A DNA stretch of 64,000 bases from Betaproteobacteria bacterium SCN2 (GTDB lineage Bacteria > Pseudomonadota > Gammaproteobacteria > Burkholderiales > Thiobacillaceae), in contig WBSG01000027.1 in NCBI GenBank assembly GCA_008923285.1, positions 496,752 to 560,751 on the forward strand. The letters run 5' to 3'. A program made the translations under genes and the position numbers. The notes under the pieces were generated by a model that had not been told where the DNA came from, did not search any database, and was given only the letters and a program-made list of their open reading frames with translations. Below are positions 1 through 9,586 of the stretch, in pieces. Position 1 is the first letter of the stretch; each line of letters opens with the position of its first letter.

Positions 1-282
1 CAGCTGGCAATGGCCGCCCGCGACGGCAAGGACGGGCTCCTCATCGCCGCCAGCAGCAAGAAGGTGCAGGGCTACCCCTACCGCATGCTCGGCAGCGAAA
101 CCGTTCGCACGCCGCTCGGCGAGATGCAGACCCTGCACGTGACGCGCGCGGGCGACCCGGGGCAAAGCGATACCCACCTGTGGCTGGCGCCCGCGCACCA
201 CGCGCTGCCCGTCAAGATCCGCTATGTCGACGAGGGCGGAACCGAATGGATGATGGAAGCGATCAGCATCAAGGCCCGCTGA
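1..282 (+). CDS. DUF3108 family protein, C-terminal part (5' end outside window)
   Basis: The reading frame is open from the first base, so the ATG at position 10 is probably internal and the gene starts before the window. About 93 residues are visible. The pattern of a TLHVTR strand, an LWLAP segment and a LPVKIRY strand, ending in a short strand and stop, matches the C-terminal beta-rich half of DUF3108 proteins, which are usually exported, about 220-270 residues long, and of unknown function. It converges on the minus-strand fcl gene, 19 bp away. Family assignment rests only on this tail. Confidence 0.7.
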   Translation, partial: QLAMAARDGKDGLLIAASSKKVQGYPYRMLGSETVRTPLGEMQTLHVTRAGDPGQSDTHLWLAPAHHALPVKIRYVDEGGTEWMMEAISIKAR

Positions 283-301
283 ATACGGGCCCGCCGCGGA
301 A

Positions 302-1288
302 TCAGCCCGCCCCGCGCGCCGTCTCGTAGTCGACGAACCAGCGGTACGCCGCCTGCAGCCCTTGCGCGAGCGGCATCGACGGCGTCCAGCCCAGCGCCTT
401 CAGGCGCGCGACGTCGAGCAGCTTGCGCGGCGTGCCATCGGGCTTGTCGGTGTCGAACACGATGTCGCCGGCATAGCCCGTCACCGACTTCACCAGCCCG
501 GCCAGCTCGGCGATGGTGAGGTCCTCGCCGACGCCGATGTTGACCAGCGGCGGCAGGCCGTCATTGCGGTCCTGCCCCAGCAGCGGGACGAACTGCGCGT
601 CCGGCAGGCCCATCAGGTGCACGCAGGCGTCCGCCATGTCCTCGCTGTACATGAACTCGCGCCGCGGCGTGCCCGTGCCCCACACCGTCACCGTCGGGCT
701 GCCGGCAAGCTTCGCTTCGTGAAACTTGCGCAACAGCGCCGGGATGACATGAGAATTCTGCGGATGGAAGTTGTCGCCCGGGCCGTAGAGATTGGTCGGC
801 ATCACCGCCAGGAATTGCGTCCGGTACTGGCGATTGTAGCTCCAGCACTGCTCGATGCCGGCGATCTTCGCCAGCGCGTAGGGCCGGTTGGTCGGCTCCA
901 GCGGACCGGTGAGCAGATGCGCCTCGTTCATCGGCTGCGGCGCGAGCCTGGGATAGATGCAGGAAGAGCCCAGGAACAGCAGGCGCTTGACGCCGCCCTT
1001 CCAGGCCGCGTGGATGACATTGGTCTGGATGGCGAGGTTGTCGCGGATGAACTCGGCCGGATATTCGTTGTTGGCGAGTATGCCGCCGACCTTCGCGGCG
1101 GCAAGGAACACGTAGTCCGGCTTCTCGGTGGCGAAGAAGGCCTCGACTGCATGCTGGCTGGTCAGGTCCAGCTCGTCATGCGTCCGCGTCAGCAGATTGG
1201 CATGGCCCCTGGCCCGCAGGTTGCGCGTGAGCGCCGAGCCGACCAGGCCGCGATGGCCGGCAACATAGATCCTGGCGTTGCGGTCCAT
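302..1288 (-). CDS. fcl: GDP-L-fucose synthase
   Basis: 328 residues, usual length for the family. It epimerises and reduces GDP-4-keto-6-deoxy-D-mannose to GDP-L-fucose with NADPH in the cytoplasm. The N-terminal Rossmann motif [10 protein letters not shown] (residues 11-20) binds the cofactor; the short-chain dehydrogenase catalytic set is visible as Ser108/Ser109 in GSSCIYP and Tyr137-x3-Lys141 in YALAK. It follows gmd on the same strand with only 4 bp between, so the two are almost certainly co-transcribed and catalyse consecutive steps. The product would feed a fucose-containing surface polysaccharide; no glycosyltransferase is in the window. Confidence 0.95.
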   Translation of the reverse strand: MDRNARIYVAGHRGLVGSALTRNLRARGHANLLTRTHDELDLTSQHAVEAFFATEKPDYVFLAAAKVGGILANNEYPAEFIRDNLAIQTNVIHAAWKGGVKRLLFLGSSCIYPRLAPQPMNEAHLLTGPLEPTNRPYALAKIAGIEQCWSYNRQYRTQFLAVMPTNLYGPGDNFHPQNSHVIPALLRKFHEAKLAGSPTVTVWGTGTPRREFMYSEDMADACVHLMGLPDAQFVPLLGQDRNDGLPPLVNIGVGEDLTIAELAGLVKSVTGYAGDIVFDTDKPDGTPRKLLDVARLKALGWTPSMPLAQGLQAAYRWFVDYETARGAG

Positions 1289-1292
1289 CGGC

Positions 1293-2378
1293 TTACTCGT
1301 TGTAATCCATGGCCTTGAAACCGTGCTTCTTGATGAGCTCGTCGCGCTCGGCGCTCTTCAAGTCCTCGCGCACCATCTCGGCCACCAGTTCTGCGAAGCT
1401 GATCTTCGGCGTCCAGCCCAGCTTGTCCTTCGCCTTGCTGGCGTCACCCAGCAGGGTCTCGACTTCGGTAGGGCGGAAGTAGCGCGGATCGACGGCGACG
1501 ACGCACTTGCCGCTGGCGTCGTAGCCCATCTCGTCCACGCCCTTGCCCTCCCAGCGGATCTGCATGCCCAGCTCGGCGGCGGCGGCATCGACGAAATCAC
1601 GCACGCTGTACTGCACGCCGGTGGCGATGACGAAGTCCTCGGGCTGTTCCTGCTGCAGCATCAGCCACTGCATTTCCACGTAATCCCTGGCGTGGCCCCA
1701 GTCGCGCTTCGCGTCGAGGTTGCCGAGGTACACGCAGTCCTGCAGGCCCAGCTTGATACGCGCCAGCGCGCGCGTGATCTTGCGCGTGACGAAGGTCTCG
1801 CCGCGCACCGGCGACTCGTGGTTGAACAGGATGCCGTTGCAGGCGTACATGCCGTAGGCCTCGCGATAGTTCACCGTGATCCAGTAGGCGTAGAGCTTGG
1901 CCACCGCGTAGGGGCTGCGCGGATAGAACGGCGTGGTCTCCTTTTGCGGCGTCTCCTGCACCTTGCCGAACAGCTCCGAGGTGCTGGCCTGGTAAAAGCG
2001 GGTTTTCTTCTCCAGGCCGAGAATGCGCATGGCTTCCAGCAGGCGCAGGGTGCCAAGCGCGTCCGAGTTGGCCGTGTATTCCGGCTCCTCGAAGCTCACC
2101 GCCACGTGCGACTGCGCGGCCAGGTTGTAGATCTCGTCCGGCTGCACCTGCTGCAGGATGCGCACCAGGCTCGACGAGTCGGTCATGTCGCCATGGTGCA
2201 GGATGAAGCGGCGCCCGCTCTCGTGCGGGTCCTGGTAGAGATGATCGATGCGGTCGGTGTTGAACAGGCTGGTGCGGCGCTTGATGCCGTGCACCTCATA
2301 GCCCTTGCCCAGCAGAAACTCGGCGAGGTAGGCCCCGTCCTGCCCGGTGACACCGGTAATCAAAGCCTTTCTGGTCAT
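1293..2378 (-). CDS. gmd: GDP-mannose 4,6-dehydratase
   Basis: 361 residues. Converts GDP-D-mannose to GDP-4-keto-6-deoxy-D-mannose, the substrate of the adjacent fucose synthase. The NADP-binding motif [12 protein letters not shown] opens the protein (residues 9-20); the active-site STSE stretch is at 132-135 and Tyr157-x3-Lys161 lies in SPYAVAK. Together with fcl immediately downstream and manC about 1.3 kb upstream it completes the route from mannose-1-phosphate to GDP-fucose. An 84-bp gap separates it from galE, so it may share the galE transcript or have its own promoter there. Confidence 0.96.
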   Translation of the reverse strand: MTRKALITGVTGQDGAYLAEFLLGKGYEVHGIKRRTSLFNTDRIDHLYQDPHESGRRFILHHGDMTDSSSLVRILQQVQPDEIYNLAAQSHVAVSFEEPEYTANSDALGTLRLLEAMRILGLEKKTRFYQASTSELFGKVQETPQKETTPFYPRSPYAVAKLYAYWITVNYREAYGMYACNGILFNHESPVRGETFVTRKITRALARIKLGLQDCVYLGNLDAKRDWGHARDYVEMQWLMLQQEQPEDFVIATGVQYSVRDFVDAAAAELGMQIRWEGKGVDEMGYDASGKCVVAVDPRYFRPTEVETLLGDASKAKDKLGWTPKISFAELVAEMVREDLKSAERDELIKKHGFKAMDYNE

Positions 2379-2462
2379 AAGTCGCTCACTGGAATTTTCA
2401 GAAATTATACCTTTCGGTATTGAAGCGCCCCGAGGTCGACTAGCGGCGAGCTTCCCGACATA

Positions 2463-3455
<993 letters not shown>

Positions 3456-3633
3456 TTTGGCTGGCTGAATTGTACGATCAGGGTTATCGACGGCGAAAGG
3501 AAATTGTTTAGGCTAGACCGGGCGTCCTTGTCAGGACGGCGTGCCAAAGCGCTTCCCGCCCAGTCCAGCCGCTGACTTGCCCGTTGGAACAAGACGCGCG
3601 CGGCCCTGCCGTGCGCCATGCCTGCATGGCGAC
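3456..3633. other. 178-bp gap between manC and galE
   Basis: No open reading frame with a convincing start is seen. A short hairpin (arms CGTCC and GGACG at 3523-3527 and 3534-3538, six-base loop) is present without a T-run on either strand. It could hold a galE promoter but I do not see a convincing -35/-10 pair. Confidence 0.4.
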
Positions 3634-5076
3634 TCAGTCGCGCCTGTAGAGGTCTTCCAGCCGCACGATGTCGTCTTCGCCGAGGTAATCGCCGGACTGT
3701 ATTTCGACGATGTGCAGGGGTTCGGCGGTGGCGTTTTCCAGGCGGTGCACCATGCCGGCGGGAATGTAGGTGGACTGGTTTTCGTGCAGGGTGACGACGT
3801 CCTCGCCGCGGGTGACGCGGGCGATGCCGCTGACCACGACCCAGTGCTCGCTGCGGTGCTGGTGGCTTTGCAGGGAGATCTTGGCGCCGGGCTTCAACAT
3901 GATTCTTTTCACCTGGAAGCGCTCGCCGGCGTCGCGCTGTTCGTACCAGCCCCAGGGGCGGAACACGCGGGTGTGGCACAGGTGCTCGCCGCGCGCGCCT
4001 TCGTGCAGGCGCTCGACGAGCTTCTTCACCTGCTGGGCCTGGCTCTTGGGCGCGACCATGACGGCGTCGGCGGTCTCGACGATGATCATGTCTTCCACGC
4101 CGATGGCGGCAACCATGCGGCTTTCGGCGCGCACGTAGGAGTTGCTGACGTTTTCCAGCAGCACGTCGCCGCGCACGATGTTGCCCTTGCCATCGCGGCC
4201 TTCCGCCGTCTGCCACAGCGAGGACCAGGAGCCGACGTCGCTCCAGCCGATGTCGACGGGAATCACGGCGGCGTCGGCGGTCTTCTCCATGACGGCGTAG
4301 TCGATCGATTCGGCCGGGCAGGTTTCGAAGGCGCCGGCATCGAGCCGGCAGAAGTCGAGGTCGGCCTTGCGCTGCTGCCAGGCTTCGCGCGCGCCGGCGA
4401 GGATGTCGGGGCGCAGGCGCGCGAGTTCTTCCAGGTAGTGCGCGGCCTTGAACACGAACATGCCGCTGTTCCAGTAGTAGTCGCCGCTGGCGAGGTAGCT
4501 TTCGGCGGTGGCGCGGTCGGGTTTCTCGACGAAGGCGGCCACCCTGTAGGCGTTTTCCTGCCCGGGCAGCGCGTCGCCGCGGCGGATGTAGCCGTAGCCG
4601 GTTTCGGGCGCGCCGGGCTTGATGCCGAAGGTGACGAGGAAGCCCTGCCCGGCCGCCCTGGCGGCCTGTCCGATGGCGGCATGGAAACCCTCGACGTCGG
4701 CGATGAGGTGGTCGGCCGGCAGCACCAGCATGACGCCGTCGGTTTCGTTTTCCATCAGCGCGAGCGCGGCAACGGCGACGGCCGGCGCAGTGTTGCGGCC
4801 GACCGGTTCGAGCAGCAGCGCCGGTTTGTCGACGCCGATTTCCTGCATCTGCTCGGCGACGAGGAAACGGTGTTCGTTGCCGCACACGACCATGGGCGTG
4901 CCGACATCGGCCAGGCCGCGCAGCCTGAGCACGGTGTCCTGCAGCATGGAATGCTCGGACACCAGGGGCAGCAGTTGCTTGGGCAGGGCAGCGCGGGACA
5001 GCGGCCACAAGCGCGTGCCGGAGCCGCCGGAGAGAATGACGGGATGGATCATGCGGGAATTGTCGCTGATTTGCAC
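3634..5076 (-). CDS. manC: Mannose-1-phosphate guanylyltransferase / mannose-6-phosphate isomerase
   Basis: 480 residues, the length of the bifunctional type II enzymes (ManC/AlgA/CpsB). The N-terminal guanylyltransferase domain starts with the pyrophosphorylase signature LSGGSGTRLWPLSR (residues about 15-28) and contains the FVEKPD motif. The C-terminal third is a cupin-type isomerase domain with WGWYEQ, the QSHQHRSEHW metal-binding region and a GKISL-like stretch. It makes GDP-mannose, the precursor used by gmd. The ATG chosen gives MQISDNSRMIHPVILSGG; the internal ATG at MIHPVI (8 residues later) is equally possible and would be closer to other family members. Confidence 0.94.
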   Translation of the reverse strand: MQISDNSRMIHPVILSGGSGTRLWPLSRAALPKQLLPLVSEHSMLQDTVLRLRGLADVGTPMVVCGNEHRFLVAEQMQEIGVDKPALLLEPVGRNTAPAVAVAALALMENETDGVMLVLPADHLIADVEGFHAAIGQAARAAGQGFLVTFGIKPGAPETGYGYIRRGDALPGQENAYRVAAFVEKPDRATAESYLASGDYYWNSGMFVFKAAHYLEELARLRPDILAGAREAWQQRKADLDFCRLDAGAFETCPAESIDYAVMEKTADAAVIPVDIGWSDVGSWSSLWQTAEGRDGKGNIVRGDVLLENVSNSYVRAESRMVAAIGVEDMIIVETADAVMVAPKSQAQQVKKLVERLHEGARGEHLCHTRVFRPWGWYEQRDAGERFQVKRIMLKPGAKISLQSHQHRSEHWVVVSGIARVTRGEDVVTLHENQSTYIPAGMVHRLENATAEPLHIVEIQSGDYLGEDDIVRLEDLYRRD

Positions 5077-5260
5077 GCAGGCGTCATCGCGAAACCAGTT
5101 GCAAGGGGTTTTGCTGGGCCTTGATTGAACTGGATCGTCGCGCTTCGCTCGCGATGACCCCTCCCCGAAATCGTCATTGCGAGGAGGCGAAGCCGACGCG
5201 GCAATCCAGTCAAACCGGCCCAGCCCCCTTCCAACTTGAATCTTGCGCCTTGGAACTTCC
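5077..5260. repeat. Intergenic patch with REP-like repeats (copies at 5129-5157 and 5172-5210)
   Basis: No gene. Two copies of a short GC-rich element face each other: one on the minus strand at 5129-5157 and one on the plus strand at 5172-5210. The core reads CGTCATTGCGAGGAGGCGAA followed by a CGACGCGGCAATCCAG tail. The 38-base plus-strand copy is repeated exactly at 7697-7734. A diverged start of another copy is at about 5089-5100. After the repeats comes an ACTTGAATCTTG segment (about 5233-5245) that also recurs near 7750 and 7850. This looks like a REP/BIME-type dispersed repeat located between the convergent-free genes manC and purK. Confidence 0.8.
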
Positions 5261-6391
5261 TTACAACTCGCCCTTCATGTGTTCGGCGATGGCCAGGGCC
5301 CTGTCGAGGCTCTCGTCGAGCACGTTGAAGTGGCCCATCTTGCGGCCGGGGCGCGCGGCTTCCTTGCCGTAGAGGTGCAGCTTGATGCCGGGGTGGACGA
5401 GCAGGGCGGTCCAGTTGGGGTCGCCATCCTGCCAGCGGTCGCCGAGGATGTTGACCATGACCACCGGCGACAGGAGGCGGGTATCGCCGAGCGGCAGGCC
5501 GCAGAGCGCGCGCACCTGCTGTTCGAACTGGTCGGTGACGCAGGCGTCGAGGGTGTAGTGGCCGGAGTTGTGCGGGCGCGGGGCGATTTCGTTGACGAGG
5601 ACGTGGCCGCCGGAGACGAAGAATTCCACCGCCATGACGCCGACGTAACCGAGCCGGGAGGATATCTCGACGGCGGAGAGGATGGCGTCGTGGGCGATCT
5701 TGGCGGTGACGCGCGCGGGCACGATGGAGACGTCGAGGATGCCGTTTTCGTGGCGGTTCTCGCCCACGGTCCAGGTGCGGCATTCGCCGGCGTCGCCGCG
5801 CGCCAGCACCACGGACACTTCGCAGTCGAGGGTAACGAAGCCTTCGAGCACGCAGGCGTTGCCCTCGAGTTCGGCGAACGCGGACCTGAGCTCTTCCATC
5901 GTGGCCACGCGGTACTGGCCCTTGCCGTCGTAGCCGAAGCGGCTGACCTTGAGGATGGCGGGAAAGCCGGTCACCTTGGCCGCCGCTTCGAGATCGGCCT
6001 CGGCGTTCACCAGGGCGAAGGGCGCGGTGGGAAAACCGTTTTCGCGCAGCCAGGTCTTTTCGCGGCTGCGGTCCTGGACGATGGCGACGGCGTCGGCGCC
6101 GGGCGATACGCGGCAGGTGCGCGACAGCTCGATGAGGCTGTCGGCGGGAACGTTCTCGAATTCGGTGGTGACGGCGGCGCAGGCCTCGCTCATTTTCTTC
6201 AGCGCGCCGTGATCGTCGTAGCCGGCCTGCAGGTGCACGTCGGCCATCTGTCCGGCGGGACTTTGCGGATCGGGATCGAGCACCATGACCTTGTAGCCCA
6301 TGGTGCGGGCGGCGATGGTAAACATGCGGCCGAGCTGGCCGCCGCCGAGGATGCCGAGGGTGGCGCCGGGCAGGATGGGAAGTTGGCTCAT
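5261..6391 (-). CDS. purK: N5-carboxyaminoimidazole ribonucleotide synthase
   Basis: 376 residues, ATP-grasp enzyme that carboxylates aminoimidazole ribonucleotide with bicarbonate and ATP in purine synthesis. Visible features are the N-terminal ILGGGQLGRM loop (residues 14-23), the KVSRFGYDGKGQ ATP-binding segment, the EGFVTLDCEVSVV strand and the NEIAPRPHNSGHYT active-site region characteristic of PurK. It lies downstream of purE on the same strand, separated by 106 bp, as expected for a purEK unit. The gap contains a 10-bp inverted repeat that may modulate read-through. Confidence 0.96.
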   Translation of the reverse strand: MSQLPILPGATLGILGGGQLGRMFTIAARTMGYKVMVLDPDPQSPAGQMADVHLQAGYDDHGALKKMSEACAAVTTEFENVPADSLIELSRTCRVSPGADAVAIVQDRSREKTWLRENGFPTAPFALVNAEADLEAAAKVTGFPAILKVSRFGYDGKGQYRVATMEELRSAFAELEGNACVLEGFVTLDCEVSVVLARGDAGECRTWTVGENRHENGILDVSIVPARVTAKIAHDAILSAVEISSRLGYVGVMAVEFFVSGGHVLVNEIAPRPHNSGHYTLDACVTDQFEQQVRALCGLPLGDTRLLSPVVMVNILGDRWQDGDPNWTALLVHPGIKLHLYGKEAARPGRKMGHFNVLDESLDRALAIAEHMKGEL

Positions 6392-6428
6392 CTGGTTTTT
6401 ATGCGTAACGGATTGTTTCTCACAAGGC

Positions 6429-6475
6429 GGACAAGAGGACAGGAGTAAAGCCTTCTGGTGTTTTTCCTCTTGTCC
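6429..6475 (-). repeat. 10-bp inverted repeat between purE and purK
   Basis: GGACAAGAGG at 6429-6438 pairs with CCTCTTGTCC at 6466-6475 around a 27-base loop. In the purE-purK transcript this would form a stem just before purK, with no T-run after it. It could be an mRNA-stability element, a weak attenuator or a mobile repeat remnant. Confidence 0.45.
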
Positions 6476-6497
6476 TCGTGCTCTCTTTGTCGATTGT

Positions 6498-6989
6498 TCA
6501 GCTTTCGGGCAGCTGCATGGCCAGCACGGTGTCGCTCTGGTCCTGGCGGAATCTGGCGAGTTTCGCCGCCACTTCGGGCTGCTCGCGCGCGATCATGGCC
6601 ACTGCGAACAGGCCGGCGTTGGCCGCGCCGGCCTCGCCAATGGCAAAGGTGGCGACGGGAATGCCCTTGGGCATCTGCACGATGGAATACAGCGAATCCT
6701 GGCCCTTGAGGTATTTCGACGGCACCGGCACGCCGAGCACCGGCACGAGGGTCTTGGCCGCGAGCATGCCGGGCAGGTGGGCGGCACCGCCGGCGCCGGC
6801 GATGATGGCCTTGAGGCCGCGCGCCTCGGCGCTGGCGGCGTATTCGTAGAGCAGGTCGGGGGTGCGGTGGGCGGACACCACGCGCGCCTCGAAGGGGATG
6901 CCGAAGGCCTTGAGCTGGGCGACGGCATGCTGCATCACGTCCCAGTCGCTGTTGGACCCCATGACGACACCGACGGTAGGCTGGGACAT
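6498..6989 (-). CDS. purE: N5-carboxyaminoimidazole ribonucleotide mutase
   Basis: 163 residues from ATG 6989, the normal PurE length. Moves the carboxyl group of N5-CAIR to C4 to give CAIR, directly after PurK. The start [19 protein letters not shown] contains the family GSxSDW phosphate-binding motif; SAHRTPD (about residues 45-51) and the [10 protein letters not shown] loop (about 73-82) are the substrate-binding hallmarks. The frame stays open 50 residues upstream, but that extension has no family similarity, so the ATG at 6989 is preferred. The start faces the DUF465 gene divergently. Confidence 0.96.
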   Translation of the reverse strand: MSQPTVGVVMGSNSDWDVMQHAVAQLKAFGIPFEARVVSAHRTPDLLYEYAASAEARGLKAIIAGAGGAAHLPGMLAAKTLVPVLGVPVPSKYLKGQDSLYSIVQMPKGIPVATFAIGEAGAANAGLFAVAMIAREQPEVAAKLARFRQDQSDTVLAMQLPES

Positions 6990-7047
6990 GGCTGTTCCTG
7001 CTTGATTTAAAGTGTATATTCTAACCAATGATTCCCTGGGCCAGCCT

Positions 7048-7263
7048 ATGCCAGCACTGAGCGAAACCGAAGCCGTGAAGATCCGGGTCCGCATCGCCGA
7101 CCTGGAAACCGAGCACCGCGATCTCGACGCGGTAATCAATCATCTGGAGGCCACCCGCTTCGGCGACCAGTTCGCCCTGCAGCGCCTGAAAAAACGCAAG
7201 CTCGGCCTGAAGGACGAGATCGAGCGCCTGGGCATGCAGCTGGTGCCGGACATTCCCGCCTGA
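7048..7263 (+). CDS. DUF465 (YdcH-like) small protein
   Basis: 71 residues when started at ATG 7048; an in-frame start at 7012 would overlap the likely TATATT -10 element at 7015-7020, so the shorter form is preferred. The protein is a charged helical hairpin with two heptad-like helices around [16 protein letters not shown] and [20 protein letters not shown], the pattern of the DUF465/YdcH family. Function unknown. It is divergent from purE and followed after 2 bp by psiE, so the two are likely co-transcribed. Confidence 0.8.
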   Translation: MPALSETEAVKIRVRIADLETEHRDLDAVINHLEATRFGDQFALQRLKKRKLGLKDEIERLGMQLVPDIPA

Positions 7264-7265
7264 AC

Positions 7266-7673
7266 ATGCCTGCAGACCTGATCCGGCGTTTCAACCAGAA
7301 CGTCCTGGCCCTGGTCGAGCACCTCGGCCTCGGCGTCATCGCCGTCGCCACGGTGGTGGCGGCGGCGGGCGAGGTGAAGCTGATGTTCGACGCGGGCGCG
7401 GTGACCCTGCCCGACCTGCTGCTGCTGTTCTTGTACCTGGAAGTGCTGGCCATGGTGTCGGTGTACTACCGCCAGGGCAAGCTGCCGATCCGCTTTCCGC
7501 TCTACATCGGCATGATCGCGCTGGCGCGCTACCTCATCATCGACATGAAGAACATCAGCGAGCTGCGCATGCTGGTGGTCGCCGGCGCCATCCTGCTGCT
7601 GGCCTTCGCCGTTCTGGTGGTGCGCTACGGCCACATCAGGCTGCCCTACCCGGAAGACCACAACCGGGAATAG
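7266..7673 (+). CDS. psiE: PsiE family membrane protein
   Basis: 135 residues with about four membrane segments (roughly 20-40, 50-68, 75-92 and 100-120). The segments LLLLFLYLEVLAMVSVYY and the charged RYLIIDMKNIS loop match phosphate-starvation-inducible PsiE proteins, which sit in the inner membrane; their biochemical role is not known. It begins 2 bp after the DUF465 stop. No Pho box was identified upstream, so phosphate control is not shown here. Confidence 0.85.
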   Translation: MPADLIRRFNQNVLALVEHLGLGVIAVATVVAAAGEVKLMFDAGAVTLPDLLLLFLYLEVLAMVSVYYRQGKLPIRFPLYIGMIALARYLIIDMKNISELRMLVVAGAILLLAFAVLVVRYGHIRLPYPEDHNRE

Positions 7674-7870
7674 CCTGGCCGGCGTTGCCGCTTCCGCGTC
7701 ATTGCGAGGAGGCGAAGCCGACGCGGCAATCCAGGGGGGAGTTCCAAGATTCAAGTTACAAGTTGCAAGAAAGTGAGCGGCGTCATCGCGAGGCCGCAGG
7801 CCGTGGCGATCCAGTCGAATCAGGCCCAGCACAAGCCCTTGTAACTTGCCCCTTGAATCTTGAAGCCGTT
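7674..7870. repeat. Intergenic patch with REP-like repeats (copies at 7697-7734 and 7781-7815)
   Basis: No gene. The plus-strand repeat at 7697-7734 is identical over 38 bases to the copy at 5172-5210. A diverged direct copy (CGTCATCGCGAGGCCGCAGG then GTGGCGATCCAG) follows at 7781-7815. Around them, CCAAGATTCAAGTTACAAG at 7744 and its inverted relative CTTGTAACTTG...TTGAATCTTGAA at about 7838-7863 form a longer composite palindrome. Position: between psiE and a convergent minus-strand gene. Confidence 0.8.
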
Positions 7871-8278
7871 TTACCCCTGCCTGCCGGGAAACGGCAGCAC
7901 GGCCGCCGGCGCCTCGACGCGGTCCTTGTCGGCCATGGCTTGCATGGCCGGGGGGAATTCGCTCATCAGCCGCGCCATCAGGCCGAGCGAGTCGCGGGTG
8001 TAGAAGGCGGCCTCGAATTCGATGCGCTCGTTGAGCGCGCTGCGCTCCTGACGATGGAAGGACTGCCAGGCGAGCTGCACCAGCGACGGCTGTTCGCGGT
8101 CGACGAAGACGATTTCCTCCCGGTCGATGACGGCGAGGTACTGCATGCTGCGGATGGGCACGAACACGCAGGGCTTGTCGGCATGCGCGAGCAGCAGGCG
8201 GGCGAGGTTGTAGACCTGCGCCGGCAAATGCCGCGTCTCGCGTAGAATCGGGTCTTCCCGGTATAGCGTCAGTTCCAT
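7871..8278 (-). CDS. Hypothetical protein, 135 aa
   Basis: I do not recognise the family. The start ATG 8278 (MELTLYREDP) is chosen because the open frame upstream of it is a shadow of the rsmB-like gene. The protein looks soluble, with alternating strands (PCVFVPIRSMQYLAVID, EIVFVDRE) and acidic helices, no signal peptide and no cysteine cluster beyond one Cys. It ends in a Pro-rich VLPFPGRQG tail. It is divergent from the methyltransferase gene with just 18 bp between starts, so each promoter must overlap the other gene. Function unknown. Confidence 0.7.
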   Translation of the reverse strand: MELTLYREDPILRETRHLPAQVYNLARLLLAHADKPCVFVPIRSMQYLAVIDREEIVFVDREQPSLVQLAWQSFHRQERSALNERIEFEAAFYTRDSLGLMARLMSEFPPAMQAMADKDRVEAPAAVLPFPGRQG

Positions 8279-8296
8279 AACTGCATAATTTCTTCC

Positions 8297-9565
8297 GTGC
8301 CACTCAAACTTACCCCAGCCCAGTTCCAGGAAGCAAGCACCCTGCTGGTCGAGGTGCTGCAATTCGCGGCGCCGACCGACACCCTGCTGTCGGCGCATTT
8401 CCGCCGCAACCCCAAACTCGGCAGCCACGACCGCGGGCAGATCGCCGATTGCGTGTACGGCGTGCTGCGCCGGCTGCTGGCGCTGCGCTGGCTGGCGCCC
8501 GAGGCGACGCCGCGCCAGTTGCTGCTGCTGTGGCTGGCGCGCTTTCAGGGCATCAGCCTGCGCGAGCTGGAGCCGCTCGCGCGCGAGAAGGACCGCGCCA
8601 AGCTCGCCGAAACCAAGGCCCGGTCGCTGGACGGCGCGCCCTTGTCGGTGCAGGCCGAACTGCCCGACTGGGTGGTCGAAGCGCTCGCCGCCACGCAGGA
8701 CGAGTCCGCCCTCCTCGCCCTGGGCCGCGCGCTCATGCTGCCGGCGCCGCTGGACCTGCGCGTGAACATCCACAAGGCCAATCGCGACACGGCGCTGGCG
8801 AAGCTTGCCGAGGCCGGCATCGCGGCGCAGCCCACGCCCTGGTCGCCGTGGGGCATCCGCATCGCGCATGCGTTCGACCTCTCGCGCCACCCCTTGTTCA
8901 AGGACGGGTTCATCGAAGTGCAGGACGAGGGCAGCCAGCTGCTGGCGCTGCTGACCGGCGCGCGCCGCGGCGAGATGGTAGCCGACCTGTGCGCCGGCGC
9001 CGGCGGCAAGACCCTGGCATTGGGTGCGGCCATGGCCTCCTCCGGCCGGCTGTATGCCTTCGACATCAATGAAAAACGCCTGTCCAGGCTGTCGCCGCGG
9101 CTCAAGCGTTCGGGGCTGTCGAACGTGACCGCGCAGGTGATCAATAACGAAAACGACACGCGCCTGAAGCGCCTCGCCGGCAAGCTCGACCGCGTGCTGA
9201 TCGACGCGCCCTGCTCGGGGCTGGGCACGCTGCGCCGCAACCCGGACCTGAAGTTCCGCCAGTCGCCCGACACCGTGGCTTCGCTGACGCAAACGCAGGC
9301 GAGCCTGATCCGCGCCGGCGCCAGACTGCTCAAGCCCGGCGGCCGCCTGGTCTACGCCACCTGCAGCCTGCTGCCGGCTGAAAATCAGGCCATCGTCGAA
9401 GGCTTCCTAGCCGAGCACGCGGAGTTCAGGCGCGTGCCGGCAAACGAGGTGCTGGCCGCCGCCCGGGTCGAACTGGATACCGGCGAGTACCTGCAGATGA
9501 ACCCGGCCGTGCACGGTACTGACGGCTTTTTCGCCGCCATACTGGAGAAGCAGTCCAATCCATAA
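8297..9565 (+). CDS. RsmB/NOP-family rRNA (cytosine-5) methyltransferase
   Basis: 422 residues from a GTG start. S-adenosylmethionine-dependent RNA m5C methyltransferase. The N-terminal third is a short helical NusB-like region; the C-terminal two thirds show the SAM loop DLCAGAGGKTLAL (about residues 233-245), the catalytic DAPCSGLGTLRRNPD motif and the second cysteine motif YATCSLLPAEN. Both catalytic cysteines (PC and TC) are present. It lacks the fmt-def context of classical rsmB, so it may be a paralogue; the exact target base is uncertain. The upstream gap is only 18 bp. Confidence 0.85.
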   Translation: MPLKLTPAQFQEASTLLVEVLQFAAPTDTLLSAHFRRNPKLGSHDRGQIADCVYGVLRRLLALRWLAPEATPRQLLLLWLARFQGISLRELEPLAREKDRAKLAETKARSLDGAPLSVQAELPDWVVEALAATQDESALLALGRALMLPAPLDLRVNIHKANRDTALAKLAEAGIAAQPTPWSPWGIRIAHAFDLSRHPLFKDGFIEVQDEGSQLLALLTGARRGEMVADLCAGAGGKTLALGAAMASSGRLYAFDINEKRLSRLSPRLKRSGLSNVTAQVINNENDTRLKRLAGKLDRVLIDAPCSGLGTLRRNPDLKFRQSPDTVASLTQTQASLIRAGARLLKPGGRLVYATCSLLPAENQAIVEGFLAEHAEFRRVPANEVLAAARVELDTGEYLQMNPAVHGTDGFFAAILEKQSNP

Positions 9566-9586
9566 AACCTGCGGAGACCGATTCGC

